Below, piece after piece: positions 56,481-64,000 of a stretch of 64,000 nt of DNA. The translations under genes and the position numbers were made by a program. Source of the stretch: Inquilinus ginsengisoli_B (GTDB lineage: Bacteria > Pseudomonadota > Alphaproteobacteria > DSM-16000 > Inquilinaceae); contig NZ_JBNDJK010000001.1 in NCBI RefSeq assembly GCF_050434925.1, positions 2,294,001 through 2,358,000 on the forward strand. The letters are read 5' to 3'. Positions within the stretch are counted from its first letter, which is position 1; every line of letters begins with the position of its first letter. The notes beneath the pieces are model-generated. The model ran no database searches. It saw nothing but the letters and a program-made list of their open reading frames with translations, and had not been told where the DNA came from.

Positions 56481-57509
56481 ATGACCAAGACCTGCAGAAG
56501 GATCCTCGCGGCCATGTCCCTGTTGATGGCGAGTTCCGCCGCATCGGCGCAGACGGCCGCCGTGCCCGTCAGCGTCGAGACCTACAGCCGGGCCCAGACC
56601 GATGTGAACTTCGCCGGGGTGGTGAAGGCCGGCGGCTTCGGCCGGTTCAAGCATGGGCGAGAGCTTGCGCCCCCTGTCCAGCTGGGCATCGTCCGGCCCA
56701 ACCGCGACACCCTCTATTCCTTCGCGATCCTCGACCTCGATGCCGGGCCGGCGACGGTCACGCTGCCGGACCCTGGCAAGCGCTTCATGGGCATGCAGGT
56801 CGTCAACGAGGACCAGTACACCCGGGCGACCTTCTATGATGCCGGCCGCCACACCCTGACCCGGGAGGCGGTCGGCACGCGCTACGCCATCGTCGTGGTC
56901 CGCTTCCTGGTCGATTTCGCGAACCGAGCCGACGTCGCCCAGGTCCATGCCCTGCAGGACAAGGTCACGCTCGGCCAGGATCGTCCCGGCAGCTTCGAGA
57001 TCCCGGACTGGGACCAGGCCAGGCTCAGGACGATCCAGGCGGCGCTGCAGCAGCTCGGCACCACCGTGTCCGACACCCGGCGCATGTTCGGCGCCGGCCC
57101 CGACGCGGTCGACCCGGTCCGGCACCTGATCGGCAGCGCCATGCTGTGGGGCGGCTATCCCGAGGCGGATGCGCTGTATCTCCCCACCACGCCGGCCCGG
57201 AACGACGGCACCACCATCCACCGGCTGACGGTCGGGGACGTGCCGGTCGACGGCTTCTGGTCGCTGACCGTCTACAACAGCGCCGGCTACCTCCAGGCGA
57301 ACCCGGAGAATGTCTATTCGGTGAACAGCCTCACGGCAAAGAAAGGCCCGGACGGCGCGGTCACCATCCAGTTCGGCGGCTGCGACGGCACGGTCGCGAA
57401 CTGCCTGCCGATCACGGCGGGCTGGAACTACACCGTGCGCCTGTTCCGCCCGCGGGCCGAGATCCGCGACGGCAGCTGGGCTTTTCCTCCGGCACAGCCG
57501 GCGAGCTGA
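56481..57509 (+). CDS. DUF1254/DUF1214 domain secreted protein
   Basis: A 342-residue exported protein with signal peptide ILAAMSLLMASSAASA. The N-terminal DUF1254 part has YSRAQTDVNF, VRPNRDTLYSFAILDL and MGMQVVNEDQYTRATFYDAG; the C-terminal DUF1214 part has VDGFWSLTVYNSAGYLQANP, SVNSLTAKKGPDGAVTIQFG and the closing WNYTVRLFRPRAEIRDGSW. The function is unknown. The LysR gene opposite is the probable regulator. Confidence 0.9.
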   Translation: MTKTCRRILAAMSLLMASSAASAQTAAVPVSVETYSRAQTDVNFAGVVKAGGFGRFKHGRELAPPVQLGIVRPNRDTLYSFAILDLDAGPATVTLPDPGKRFMGMQVVNEDQYTRATFYDAGRHTLTREAVGTRYAIVVVRFLVDFANRADVAQVHALQDKVTLGQDRPGSFEIPDWDQARLRTIQAALQQLGTTVSDTRRMFGAGPDAVDPVRHLIGSAMLWGGYPEADALYLPTTPARNDGTTIHRLTVGDVPVDGFWSLTVYNSAGYLQANPENVYSVNSLTAKKGPDGAVTIQFGGCDGTVANCLPITAGWNYTVRLFRPRAEIRDGSWAFPPAQPAS

Positions 57510-57513
57510 GGGC

Positions 57514-57924
57514 TCACACCCCGGCGCCCTGCCGCTCGAAATGCCGCCGCAGCAGCCGGGCGTTGCGGCGGTTGGCCTTCAGCCCGATATCCAGGATGTC
57601 GCCCAGCACCGGCACGGCGCCGAGGGCGACGTCGAGCACGACATTGCCGGCCATCAGCGCCAGCACGCGGTTCGGCGCGCCGAGGCGCCGGGCCCGCAGG
57701 ATCAGCCAGGCGGAAAGCAGCCCGCCGGCGGCGTCACCCAGCCCCGGCACCAGCCCGATCACGGAATCGAGCCCGAAGCGCCAGCCCAGGAGCGGCAGGC
57801 GCCAGCGCGAATCCAGCAGCGTGGCGAGGCGGTCCAGTCGGTCCAGTTCGGCGGCGTGGTCCAAGGCGAGATCCCAATGTCGTCGACCGGCGGTGAGATG
57901 GGTGTGGCGAGGGCGGATGTCCAT
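57514..57924 (-). CDS. DUF4112 domain protein
   Basis: A 136-residue protein of the DUF4112 family: LDRLATLLDSRWRLPLLGWRFGLDSVIGLVPGLGDAAGGLLSAWLIL and NVVLDVALGAVPVLGDILDIGLKANRRNARLL. Two hydrophobic hairpins suggest membrane association. The start MDIRPRHTHLTAG at 57924 was chosen; the open frame continues to 58071 without a better ribosome site. The function is unknown. Confidence 0.82.
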   Translation of the reverse strand: MDIRPRHTHLTAGRRHWDLALDHAAELDRLDRLATLLDSRWRLPLLGWRFGLDSVIGLVPGLGDAAGGLLSAWLILRARRLGAPNRVLALMAGNVVLDVALGAVPVLGDILDIGLKANRRNARLLRRHFERQGAGV

Positions 57925-58157
57925 GCGCCCGGTCCGGCCGGCCTGGTCATAGGTCAGCGAAAGCGCAGGCTGGGCGATGCCGATCGAGCCGGCCGCGCCA
58001 AGCTGTATTCGGGAGAATTTTGTGCAAATTGCGGAATTCGCCTTTAATAAATTGAGGTGATAATCTCTCATTCTATTGAAGAACCGGGTATTCCGCTCAC
58101 AAGGCGGGCTGTTACTTCGTTTGCATCAAATGATTGGCAAGAGCGCCGGGGGGCGTC

Positions 58158-61100
58158 ATGCAGGAAAATTGGGATTCAGCCGATCGGGGCCGGACGGCGC
58201 GCCGGCAGGGGTCTTGGCACCGGATCTGCGCCGGCCTGCTCGCGGCCGCCGCCATTGCCCTGTTCGCCACCCCCGGCCTCGCCGATCCGGCCCGCTGCAC
58301 CGCGGAGCAGGCCCAGCCGCTGCTGCCGACCGACCCGGCGCTGTGCCAGAGCCTGCTTGCCGCCGTGCGCGACCCGTCGGCCCTGCCGCTCGACCAGTAC
58401 GAGGCCAAGCTCAACCAGTTCTTCGGCAATTACTGCCATCGCGACACCGCCTCCGGCTGGCGCCGCGACAAGCATGTCCGCGACGCCGGCCCGTTCACCG
58501 CAGCCCTGGCGGACGGCGCCTGGCAGGGCAAGGGCTTCGGCACTCATACCCCGGTGGTGATCTGGTACTCGCCAGACATGGCCGAGTGGCTGGTCCAGCA
58601 TCGCTCCGGCGAGACCGCCGCGTCGTCGAACCCGCCGCCCCCGGTCCCCGACGGCGCGATCATGGTCAAGGAGATGTTCCCGTACCCGGCCGCCGCCTGC
58701 GCCGATGTCGATCCGGTCAAGCTGCTCCCGACTTCCGGCGCCGCGGTCATGATCCGCGACGGCAAGGCCTCGCATGACGGCTGGTTCTGGGGCTGGTACG
58801 GCTTCGGGCCGAATGGTGGCTGGTCGCCGGACTGGCCGCCCAGCCCGAACAACCTGCTGGGCAATATGGGCTTCGCCCAGTACTGCATGAACTGCCACGC
58901 CTCGGCCAAGGACAACCTGACCTTCGCCTCGCCGCGCAACATCTATGGCCAGCCCGGGCAGCCGCTGGTCTATCTCAGCCAGTCCTGGTTCTCGGCGCCG
59001 TCGCCGCCGTCCCAGCACCGCGCCGTCACGCTGCCGCCGGACGAGGTGACCCGGCTGGGCGAGCCGCTGTACCAGGCCGACAAAGCGGTCGATCAGGCCC
59101 TGCGCGCCTATCTGCTGCGGATGCCGAGCTGGGACACGGTCGCCAACATGCCGTCGGCGACCTATGACAACACCTGGGTCGGCGCCGGCGGCCCGCGTGC
59201 GGCGGACGAGTTCGTCACCTCCACCCAGTGCCTCGGCTGCCACGACGCCGGCAGCACCGGACTGCAATACGACATGACGGTGCCGAACCCGCATGGCGAC
59301 AACCTGATCAACCTGTCGCCCTACGCCACCTGGCGCAGCTCGCCGATGGGGCTGGCCGGGCGCGATCCGTTCTTCTTCGCCCAGCTGGCCAGCGAGACCC
59401 AGACCTTCCATCCCGGGCCCGGCATGAAAGCCCTGGTCGAGAACACCTGCCTCGGCTGTCACGGCATCCAGGGCCAGCGACAGTTCCACATCGACACCTT
59501 CGCCCAGGCCGACAAATGCGAGCCCTTCACCCGCGACATGGTGAATGCGGTGCCCTGGCCGGACGACAATCCGACCGCGGCGGATGCGAAGTACGGCGCG
59601 CTGGCCCGCGACGGAATCTCCTGCACCTCCTGCCACCGCATGACACTGGGCAGTGCGGCCGCCGGCGTCGCCGATGCGCCGGAGAACGCCTGCATCGCCG
59701 AACGGCAGCAGTTCCTGAACCCACACAACACCGGCTTCGCCCGCACCTTCACCGGCAGCTTCTTCGTCGGCGCCCCTGACAAGCTGATCGGCCCGTTCGA
59801 AAAGCCGCAGGTGAAACCGATGCAGGCCGCGCTCGGCGTCACGCCGGAGCACAATGCGACGATCAAGAGCTCCGAGGTCTGCGGCACCTGCCACACCGTG
59901 CACCTGCCGGTGCTGCAGCCGGCGGTCCGGCCGCCCCTCCAGACGACGAACTTGCCCGTCCAGACGGCGAACCCGCAGGATCCGGCGGTCATCACCCATA
60001 TCTACGAGCAGACGACCTATCCGGAATGGGCGTTCAGCGCCTACCGCACCGGCACCTCGCCCGACGGCCCGCTGCCGCAGGGTCCCGGCAGCCTGGCCCA
60101 GTCCTGCCAGGGCTGCCACATGCCGTCGAAGACCGCGGACGGCAAGCCGATGCGCAGCAAGATCGCCAGCATCCAGGAATACAGCAACTTCCCGGAGGCC
60201 GAGAACAACCTCGGGCCGGAGGATATCGACCTGCCCGTGCGCGACGGCTTCGCCGCCCACACCCTGGTCGGGCTGAACGTCTTCCTGATCAAGATCGCGC
60301 AGCAATTCCCCGACGTGCTCGGCATCCCCACCCCGGACCCGATGATGGGCACCCGCGGCGTCGACCCGCTGGTGCGGACCGAGCAGGCGATGCTCGACCT
60401 CGCCAGCACCGGCACCGCGGAGGTGGCGGTGAGCGGCATCTCGACGTCCGGCGGCACGCTGCAGGCGACCGTGACCGTGCGCAGCGAGACCGGCCACAAG
60501 CTGCCCTCCGGCGTCGGCTTCCGCCGCGCCTTCGTCGAGTTCCAGGTGCTGGACCAGCTCGGCAATACGCTCTGGGCCTCCGGCCGCACCAACGCGGCCG
60601 GCGCCTTGGTCGACCAGTCCGGCAAGGCGCTCGACGGCGAGTACTGGTGGGCCGACGACTGCTCGGCGCGCATCCAGCCGCTGGCGCGGCTGCACCAGCC
60701 GCACTACCAGCGCATCACCGGCCAGGACCAGGCCCAGATCTATCAGGAGCTGGTGTCGACCCCGCCGCCCAACGCCACGGCCGCGATGTGCGGTCCGGAC
60801 ACGACACCGCGGGGCGAGCTGACCACCAGCTTCCTCTCGATCTGCAACACGGTGAAGGACAACCGCATCCTGCCGCACGGCTATCTGCCGCTGGCCGAGC
60901 GCACCGAGATCGCCAAGGCCCTGGGCGCGACCGAGGACCTGGCCAAGGAAGCCGGCGCGACCGGCGTCGGCGACGACCCCGACTACGTCACCGGCGGCGG
61001 CGACAGCCTGGTCTATGCCGTGCCGCTCGCCGACCTGTCGGCCGGCAGCCGGCCGGCTGCGGTTCAGGCCACGCTCTACTACCAGGCCCAGCCGCCCTTC

Positions 61101-61244
61101 TACCTGCAGGACCGGTTCTGCACTGCCAAGGGCGAGGACCCGGAGCGGCTGAAGTTCCTGGTCGGGCACCTCAACGTCGCGGGCACCCAGGTCGCCGGCT
61201 GGAAGCTGTCGGTGGTCTCGAGCGGCCGGGTGGCGGTGCCCTGA
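58158..61244 (+). CDS. Six-haem cytochrome c with N-terminal cytochrome P460-like domain
   Basis: A 1028-residue exported protein; the signal segment is ICAGLLAAAAIALFATPGLA after a long polar start. Residues about 125-260 resemble cytochrome P460: AAVMIRDGKASHDGWFWGWYGF, then QYCMNCHASAKDNLTFAS. Haem-binding CxxCH motifs are at about 243 (CMNCH), 358 (CLGCH), 431 (CLGCH), 489 (CTSCH), 575 (CGTCH) and 650 (CQGCH). The last 370 residues have no haem motif and include TGHKLPSGVGFRRAFVEFQV. The electron donor or substrate is unknown. ATG 58158 follows a GGGGG stretch; TTG 58134 is an alternative. Confidence 0.85.
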   Translation: MQENWDSADRGRTARRQGSWHRICAGLLAAAAIALFATPGLADPARCTAEQAQPLLPTDPALCQSLLAAVRDPSALPLDQYEAKLNQFFGNYCHRDTASGWRRDKHVRDAGPFTAALADGAWQGKGFGTHTPVVIWYSPDMAEWLVQHRSGETAASSNPPPPVPDGAIMVKEMFPYPAAACADVDPVKLLPTSGAAVMIRDGKASHDGWFWGWYGFGPNGGWSPDWPPSPNNLLGNMGFAQYCMNCHASAKDNLTFASPRNIYGQPGQPLVYLSQSWFSAPSPPSQHRAVTLPPDEVTRLGEPLYQADKAVDQALRAYLLRMPSWDTVANMPSATYDNTWVGAGGPRAADEFVTSTQCLGCHDAGSTGLQYDMTVPNPHGDNLINLSPYATWRSSPMGLAGRDPFFFAQLASETQTFHPGPGMKALVENTCLGCHGIQGQRQFHIDTFAQADKCEPFTRDMVNAVPWPDDNPTAADAKYGALARDGISCTSCHRMTLGSAAAGVADAPENACIAERQQFLNPHNTGFARTFTGSFFVGAPDKLIGPFEKPQVKPMQAALGVTPEHNATIKSSEVCGTCHTVHLPVLQPAVRPPLQTTNLPVQTANPQDPAVITHIYEQTTYPEWAFSAYRTGTSPDGPLPQGPGSLAQSCQGCHMPSKTADGKPMRSKIASIQEYSNFPEAENNLGPEDIDLPVRDGFAAHTLVGLNVFLIKIAQQFPDVLGIPTPDPMMGTRGVDPLVRTEQAMLDLASTGTAEVAVSGISTSGGTLQATVTVRSETGHKLPSGVGFRRAFVEFQVLDQLGNTLWASGRTNAAGALVDQSGKALDGEYWWADDCSARIQPLARLHQPHYQRITGQDQAQIYQELVSTPPPNATAAMCGPDTTPRGELTTSFLSICNTVKDNRILPHGYLPLAERTEIAKALGATEDLAKEAGATGVGDDPDYVTGGGDSLVYAVPLADLSAGSRPAAVQATLYYQAQPPFYLQDRFCTAKGEDPERLKFLVGHLNVAGTQVAGWKLSVVSSGRVAVP

Positions 61245-61305
61245 GGACGGCGGGCGGTCCGGATTCCGGACCGCCCGGGCCGGCCCGTCATGCTACCGTG
61301 GCGCC

Positions 61306-61971
61306 ATGGCGGGATACGGTCAGTTCTGCGCGGTGGCGCGCGCCCATGAGGTTCTGGGCGGGCGCTGGACCTTGCTGGTGGTGCGCGAGCTGCTGTGCGG
61401 CAGCCGGCGCTTCAACGACATCCGCCGCGGCATCCCGCGGATCTCGCGCACCATGCTGTCGGAGCGGCTGCAGGCGCTCGCCGCCATCGGCGTGGTCGAG
61501 CGGGTCGAGCCCGGGCCCGAATACCTCCTCACCGAGGCGGGACGGGAGCTGGCCGGGCTGGTCGGCGCGCTCGGTCACTGGGGCCAGCGCTGGCTGCCGC
61601 GGCGGGCGGAAGCGGAGGATCTCGACCTCGAGCCGCTGCTGGTCGACCTGCGCCGGCGCGTCGATTTCGAGGCGCTGCCGCGCGACCCGATGGTGGTGCG
61701 CTTCGAGATCCGCGGCCACCCGCGGCACTTCCTGCTGCTGACGCCGGCCGAGGCGTCGCTGTGCACGCACAATCCGGGCTTTCCGGAGCCGCTCTGCGTC
61801 CAGGGGCCGCTCGCCGCCCTGGTCGCCTGGTGGCGCGGCGACGCCGGCTTCGCCGAGGCCCGGCGGATGGGGCTCGCGGTGCAGGGTCCACGGGTCCTGG
61901 CGCGCGCCTTTCCCGGCTGGTTCCGGCGCTATCAGTTCGCGGACATCGCCTCGGCGGAACTCGGCGCATGA
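61306..61971 (+). CDS. HxlR-family regulator with C-terminal extension
   Basis: A 221-residue protein. Residues about 10-95 form an HxlR winged helix (HEVLGGRWTLLVVRELLCGSRRFNDIRRGIPRISRTMLSERLQAL). The remaining 120 residues (EIRGHPRHFLLLTPAEASLCTHNPGF, LAALVAWWRGDAGFAEARRMGL) look like a small SCP2-like ligand domain, as in other long HxlR proteins. Its stop overlaps the DUF488 start (ATGA), so the two are co-translated. Confidence 0.88.
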   Translation: MAGYGQFCAVARAHEVLGGRWTLLVVRELLCGSRRFNDIRRGIPRISRTMLSERLQALAAIGVVERVEPGPEYLLTEAGRELAGLVGALGHWGQRWLPRRAEAEDLDLEPLLVDLRRRVDFEALPRDPMVVRFEIRGHPRHFLLLTPAEASLCTHNPGFPEPLCVQGPLAALVAWWRGDAGFAEARRMGLAVQGPRVLARAFPGWFRRYQFADIASAELGA

Positions 61972-62354
61972 CGCTGCGGATCGTCCGCCTCGGCAGTCCG
62001 CGCCATCCGGGCGAGGGCACCCGGATCGGCGCCGTCCGCCGCCTGCCGCGCGGCGTGCCGAAGGCGCGCTACGCCGCCGCCGACTGGCTCGACGTCTGGC
62101 TCCCCGACCTGTCGCCCAGCCCGGAGCTGCTGGCCCGGGGCAGGGCGGCGCGGACGGATGCGGAGTGGGATGCCTTCGCCCGCGCCTTCCGGGCCGAGAT
62201 GGAGCGGCCGACGCCGCGCCGCACCCTCGACCTGCTCGCCGCCCTGTCGCACGACGCGCATTTCGCGCTGGGCTGCTACTGCGAGGATGAGAGCCGTTGC
62301 CACCGTTCGGTGCTGCGCGCCCTGCTGCAGCAGCGCGGCGCCAAAATCGCCTGA
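61968..62354 (+). CDS. DUF488 family protein
   Basis: A 128-residue protein of the DUF488 family: LRIVRLGSPRHPGEGTRIGAVRRLPRGV, WLDVWLPDLSPSPELL and the conserved LGCYCEDESRCHRSVL near the C-terminus. The function is unknown. It is coupled to the HxlR gene by a 4-bp overlap, which is an unusual partnership. Confidence 0.88.
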   Translation: MTLRIVRLGSPRHPGEGTRIGAVRRLPRGVPKARYAAADWLDVWLPDLSPSPELLARGRAARTDAEWDAFARAFRAEMERPTPRRTLDLLAALSHDAHFALGCYCEDESRCHRSVLRALLQQRGAKIA

Positions 62355-62434
62355 GCGGTCCGGATTCCGGACCCCACGCGCCTCCGCTCCCGCGCCAGAA
62401 CGTCCGTCGACACCTTCGCGACGGGAGCGGACCC

Positions 62435-63028
62435 ATGTCCATCGATGCGCTGCTGGCGCTGTGCCTCTTCGCCTTCGTGACCTCGATCACGCCGGGGCCG
62501 AGCAACCTGATGCTGCTCGCCTCCGGTGCCAATTTCGGCTTCCGGCGCACCCTGCCGCAGGTGGCCGGCATCACCCTCGGCTTCACCGCTTTGCTGCTGG
62601 CGGTCGGGCTCGGCCTCGGCGCCGCGCTGGCGGCCTGGCCGGCACTGCACACCGGCCTCCGGATCGCGGGCGCCGCCTATCTGCTCCACCTCGCCTGGCG
62701 CATCGGCCGGTCGCGCTCGCTCGGCGGCGGCGGCGGCGAGGCCAGGCCGCTGACCCTGTGGCAGTCGGCCGCCTTCCAATGGGTCAACCCGAAGGCCTGG
62801 GCGGTGGCGGCGACGACCATGGCGGTCTACGCCAGCCCGGAGGCGCCGCTCTTGTCGGTGCTGCCGATCTGCGCCGCCTTCGCCCTGGTCAACCTGCCCA
62901 GCATCCTGGCCTGGGCCGGCTTCGGCTTGGCGCTGCGGCGCGTGCTGGCCGATCCGGCCCGGCTGAGATGGTTCAACCTGGCCATGGCCGCGCTGCTGGC
63001 GGCGACGCTGTGGCCGATGCTGACGTGA
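62435..63028 (+). CDS. LysE/RhtB family amino-acid exporter
   Basis: A 197-residue membrane protein with about six spans. The family start FAFVTSITPGPSNLMLLASGANFG and FQWVNPKAWAVA are diagnostic. It exports amino acids or related compounds; the substrate is not shown. ATG 62435 follows a GGGAG ribosome site by about 7 bp. Confidence 0.92.
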   Translation: MSIDALLALCLFAFVTSITPGPSNLMLLASGANFGFRRTLPQVAGITLGFTALLLAVGLGLGAALAAWPALHTGLRIAGAAYLLHLAWRIGRSRSLGGGGGEARPLTLWQSAAFQWVNPKAWAVAATTMAVYASPEAPLLSVLPICAAFALVNLPSILAWAGFGLALRRVLADPARLRWFNLAMAALLAATLWPMLT

Positions 63029-63097
63029 GGAAGCGCCCGCCCCGATGTCCCGAGGCAGGCGCTCCGGTCCCCTATGCCGGGAACAGGTCGGCGTCGG

Positions 63098-63547
63098 TCA
63101 GGCGGCCTTGATCAGCCCCAGCTGGGTCAGCGCGGTCACGCCGTCGTCGAGGCCGATCTCCTCCACGATCCTGCCGTCGACCACCTTCAGCACGGTGGTG
63201 CCGGTGAAGTGCATCCTGCGGCCGGTCGCGGCCGGCAGGCCGCCGGCCAGGAAGTCGCCGAAGGCCGGCCCGGTGTGGGTGCCGCCGCCCTCCCACTGGC
63301 CGACGACATAATCGCCCTCGGCGATCAGCTCGGCCGTGCCCCGGAAGGCGAGGTCGGGGAAGGCGGCCCGGAAGTCGCGCATGAACGCCTTGATGTCGTC
63401 GCGGCCGCGGCGGGGCTCGTGCAGCGAGTATTGCAGCAGCATGTCCGGCGCGGCGATCTCGTCGACGACCGCGAGGTCGGCGTCCCGGCCCCAGAACTGG
63501 GTGAACCAGCGGCCGACGACGGCCTTGTTGTCCGCTTCCTTGCGCAT
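63098..63547 (-). CDS. SnoaL-like/ester cyclase family protein
   Basis: A 149-residue NTF2-like protein: VGRWFTQFWGRDADLAVVDEIAAPDM, FMRDFRAAFPDLAFRGTAELIAEGDYVVGQWEGGGTHTG and FTGTTVLKVVDGRIVEEIGLDDGVTALTQLGL. Members bind small hydrophobic ligands; some are polyketide cyclases. ATG 63547 is about 8 bp after GAAGGA. It has no partner gene next to it. Confidence 0.88.
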   Translation of the reverse strand: MRKEADNKAVVGRWFTQFWGRDADLAVVDEIAAPDMLLQYSLHEPRRGRDDIKAFMRDFRAAFPDLAFRGTAELIAEGDYVVGQWEGGGTHTGPAFGDFLAGGLPAATGRRMHFTGTTVLKVVDGRIVEEIGLDDGVTALTQLGLIKAA

Positions 63548-63733
63548 CGGGATGGATCCTTCTGTTCGGATCATCGAAACTGCTCGATGATCCGGGGGAA
63601 GGATGGGCCCCGGGGTGCAGGGCCGAACTCCGGTTGTTGCCGCGCAATCGGGGGCTGCAATCCATGGCCCCGCCGAAACCGTCATCATAGCGCCGCCGCC
63701 GCGTGGCATCGGCGGAGCGCCATGGCCTTTTCG

Positions 63734-64000
63734 TCAGCCTCGGCGATGCCATTGCGGCGGCCGGCCTGCCCGGGGATCGGGCATCGCCGCCCGGTCGACC
63801 CTGTAGACGACGATCGAGTCCTGGTCATGCTGTATGGTCATGTACTGCATGGCTCTCTGAACGAAGCCGGACCCCGGGCCGAGGTCGAACAGCCCATGAT
63901 TCGGGTCGATGTAATATATCGAGGCGCCATCGTTCAGGAATCCGACGATATGCCCGTCGCCCTCGTCATTCTCCAGGTAGACGAAAAAGCCGCCGATGGT
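63734..64000 (-). CDS. C-terminal fragment of a papain-like (peptidase C58/YopT-like) protein
   Basis: The last 88 residues of a gene that begins beyond the window. The frame reads TIGGFFVYLENDEGDGHIVG, FLNDGASIYYIDPNHGLFDL, then QYMTIQHDQDSIVVYRVDRA, and stops at 63734. The order His (GHIVGF), then hydrophobic strand, then DPNHGLF fits the catalytic His and Asp of YopT/C58-type cysteine proteases; the nucleophilic Cys would lie upstream, outside the window. Codon use is visibly less G+C-rich than nearby. The identity rests on a short motif and is tentative. Confidence 0.6.
   Translation of the reverse strand, partial: TIGGFFVYLENDEGDGHIVGFLNDGASIYYIDPNHGLFDLGPGSGFVQRAMQYMTIQHDQDSIVVYRVDRAAMPDPRAGRPPQWHRRG

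Noticed and set aside
58176..61169. A 997-residue minus-strand open frame opposite the multihaem cytochrome
   Set aside because: Composition is typical of antisense frames in G+C-rich DNA; the plus frame has a signal peptide and six CxxCH motifs.

Overview
The window is chromosomal DNA from a very G+C-rich alphaproteobacterium. Gene content and order (a split-P glycine cleavage operon behind a glycine riboswitch, ispH/thrB/rnhA/peroxiredoxin, an agl-type alpha-glucoside locus, YqgE, LeuC, YciB) suggest Rhodospirillales/Azospirillaceae. Something like Inquilinus is a guess from memory, not a result. No rRNA, tRNA or CRISPR array was found.

Layout. 1-3840: glycine riboswitch and gcvT-gcvH-gcvPA-gcvPB on the minus strand. 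3926-6731: a lipoprotein, ispH and a KamA/EpmB-like radical SAM gene. 6732-16300: an accessory block with an AT-rich leader, a 1256-residue beta-helix protein with repeated GIPxGT modules, an RND efflux pair, and two tiny secreted proteins that share the peptide ARTGLQSEH. 16381-19685: thrB and rnhA, then a perfect 335-bp tandem duplication of the rnhA 3' end abutting an IS1111-type (IS110 family) element inserted in a palindromic REP repeat. 19767-30908: a strong double operator with a saccharopine-dehydrogenase-like gene, peroxiredoxin plus DsbD/ScsB, YqgE, KptA, a methyltransferase, leuC, a DUF2147 protein, a HAD phosphatase, YciB and an MFS pump. 30925-32166: an HxlR/SDR pair of lower G+C. 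32209-38673: an alpha-glucoside ABC importer, a GH13 glucosidase and a LacI regulator, with no ATPase gene and with a frameshift at the end of the binding protein. 38784-47858: glycosyltransferase, ABC exporter, D-cysteine-desulfhydrase-like enzyme, Tag glycosylase, desaturase, LysR plus aldo/keto reductase, truncated hemoglobin. 48017-51380: a phospholipid-type set (membrane protein, PlsC, CdsA, CDP-alcohol phosphatidyltransferase) whose cdsA start has been displaced by a 263-bp inverted-repeat element. 51416-63547: small metabolic and envelope genes, a Phd/PIN toxin-antitoxin pair, LysR/DUF1254, and a six-haem cytochrome with a P460-like N-terminal domain, then HxlR-DUF488, LysE and SnoaL genes. 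63734-64000: the C-terminal end of a papain-like (C58/YopT-like) peptidase running out of the window.

Main points. The IS element carries, in its 3' non-coding end, a predicted stem-loop whose two short segments match the two sides of its own REP insertion site, as expected for a bridge/seekRNA. The rnhA duplication junction coincides exactly with the left end of that IS. The inverted-repeat element in cdsA has a plausible 6-bp target duplication; removing it in silico restores an ATGA-overlapped, in-frame cdsA start. At least four families of dispersed intergenic palindromes are present.
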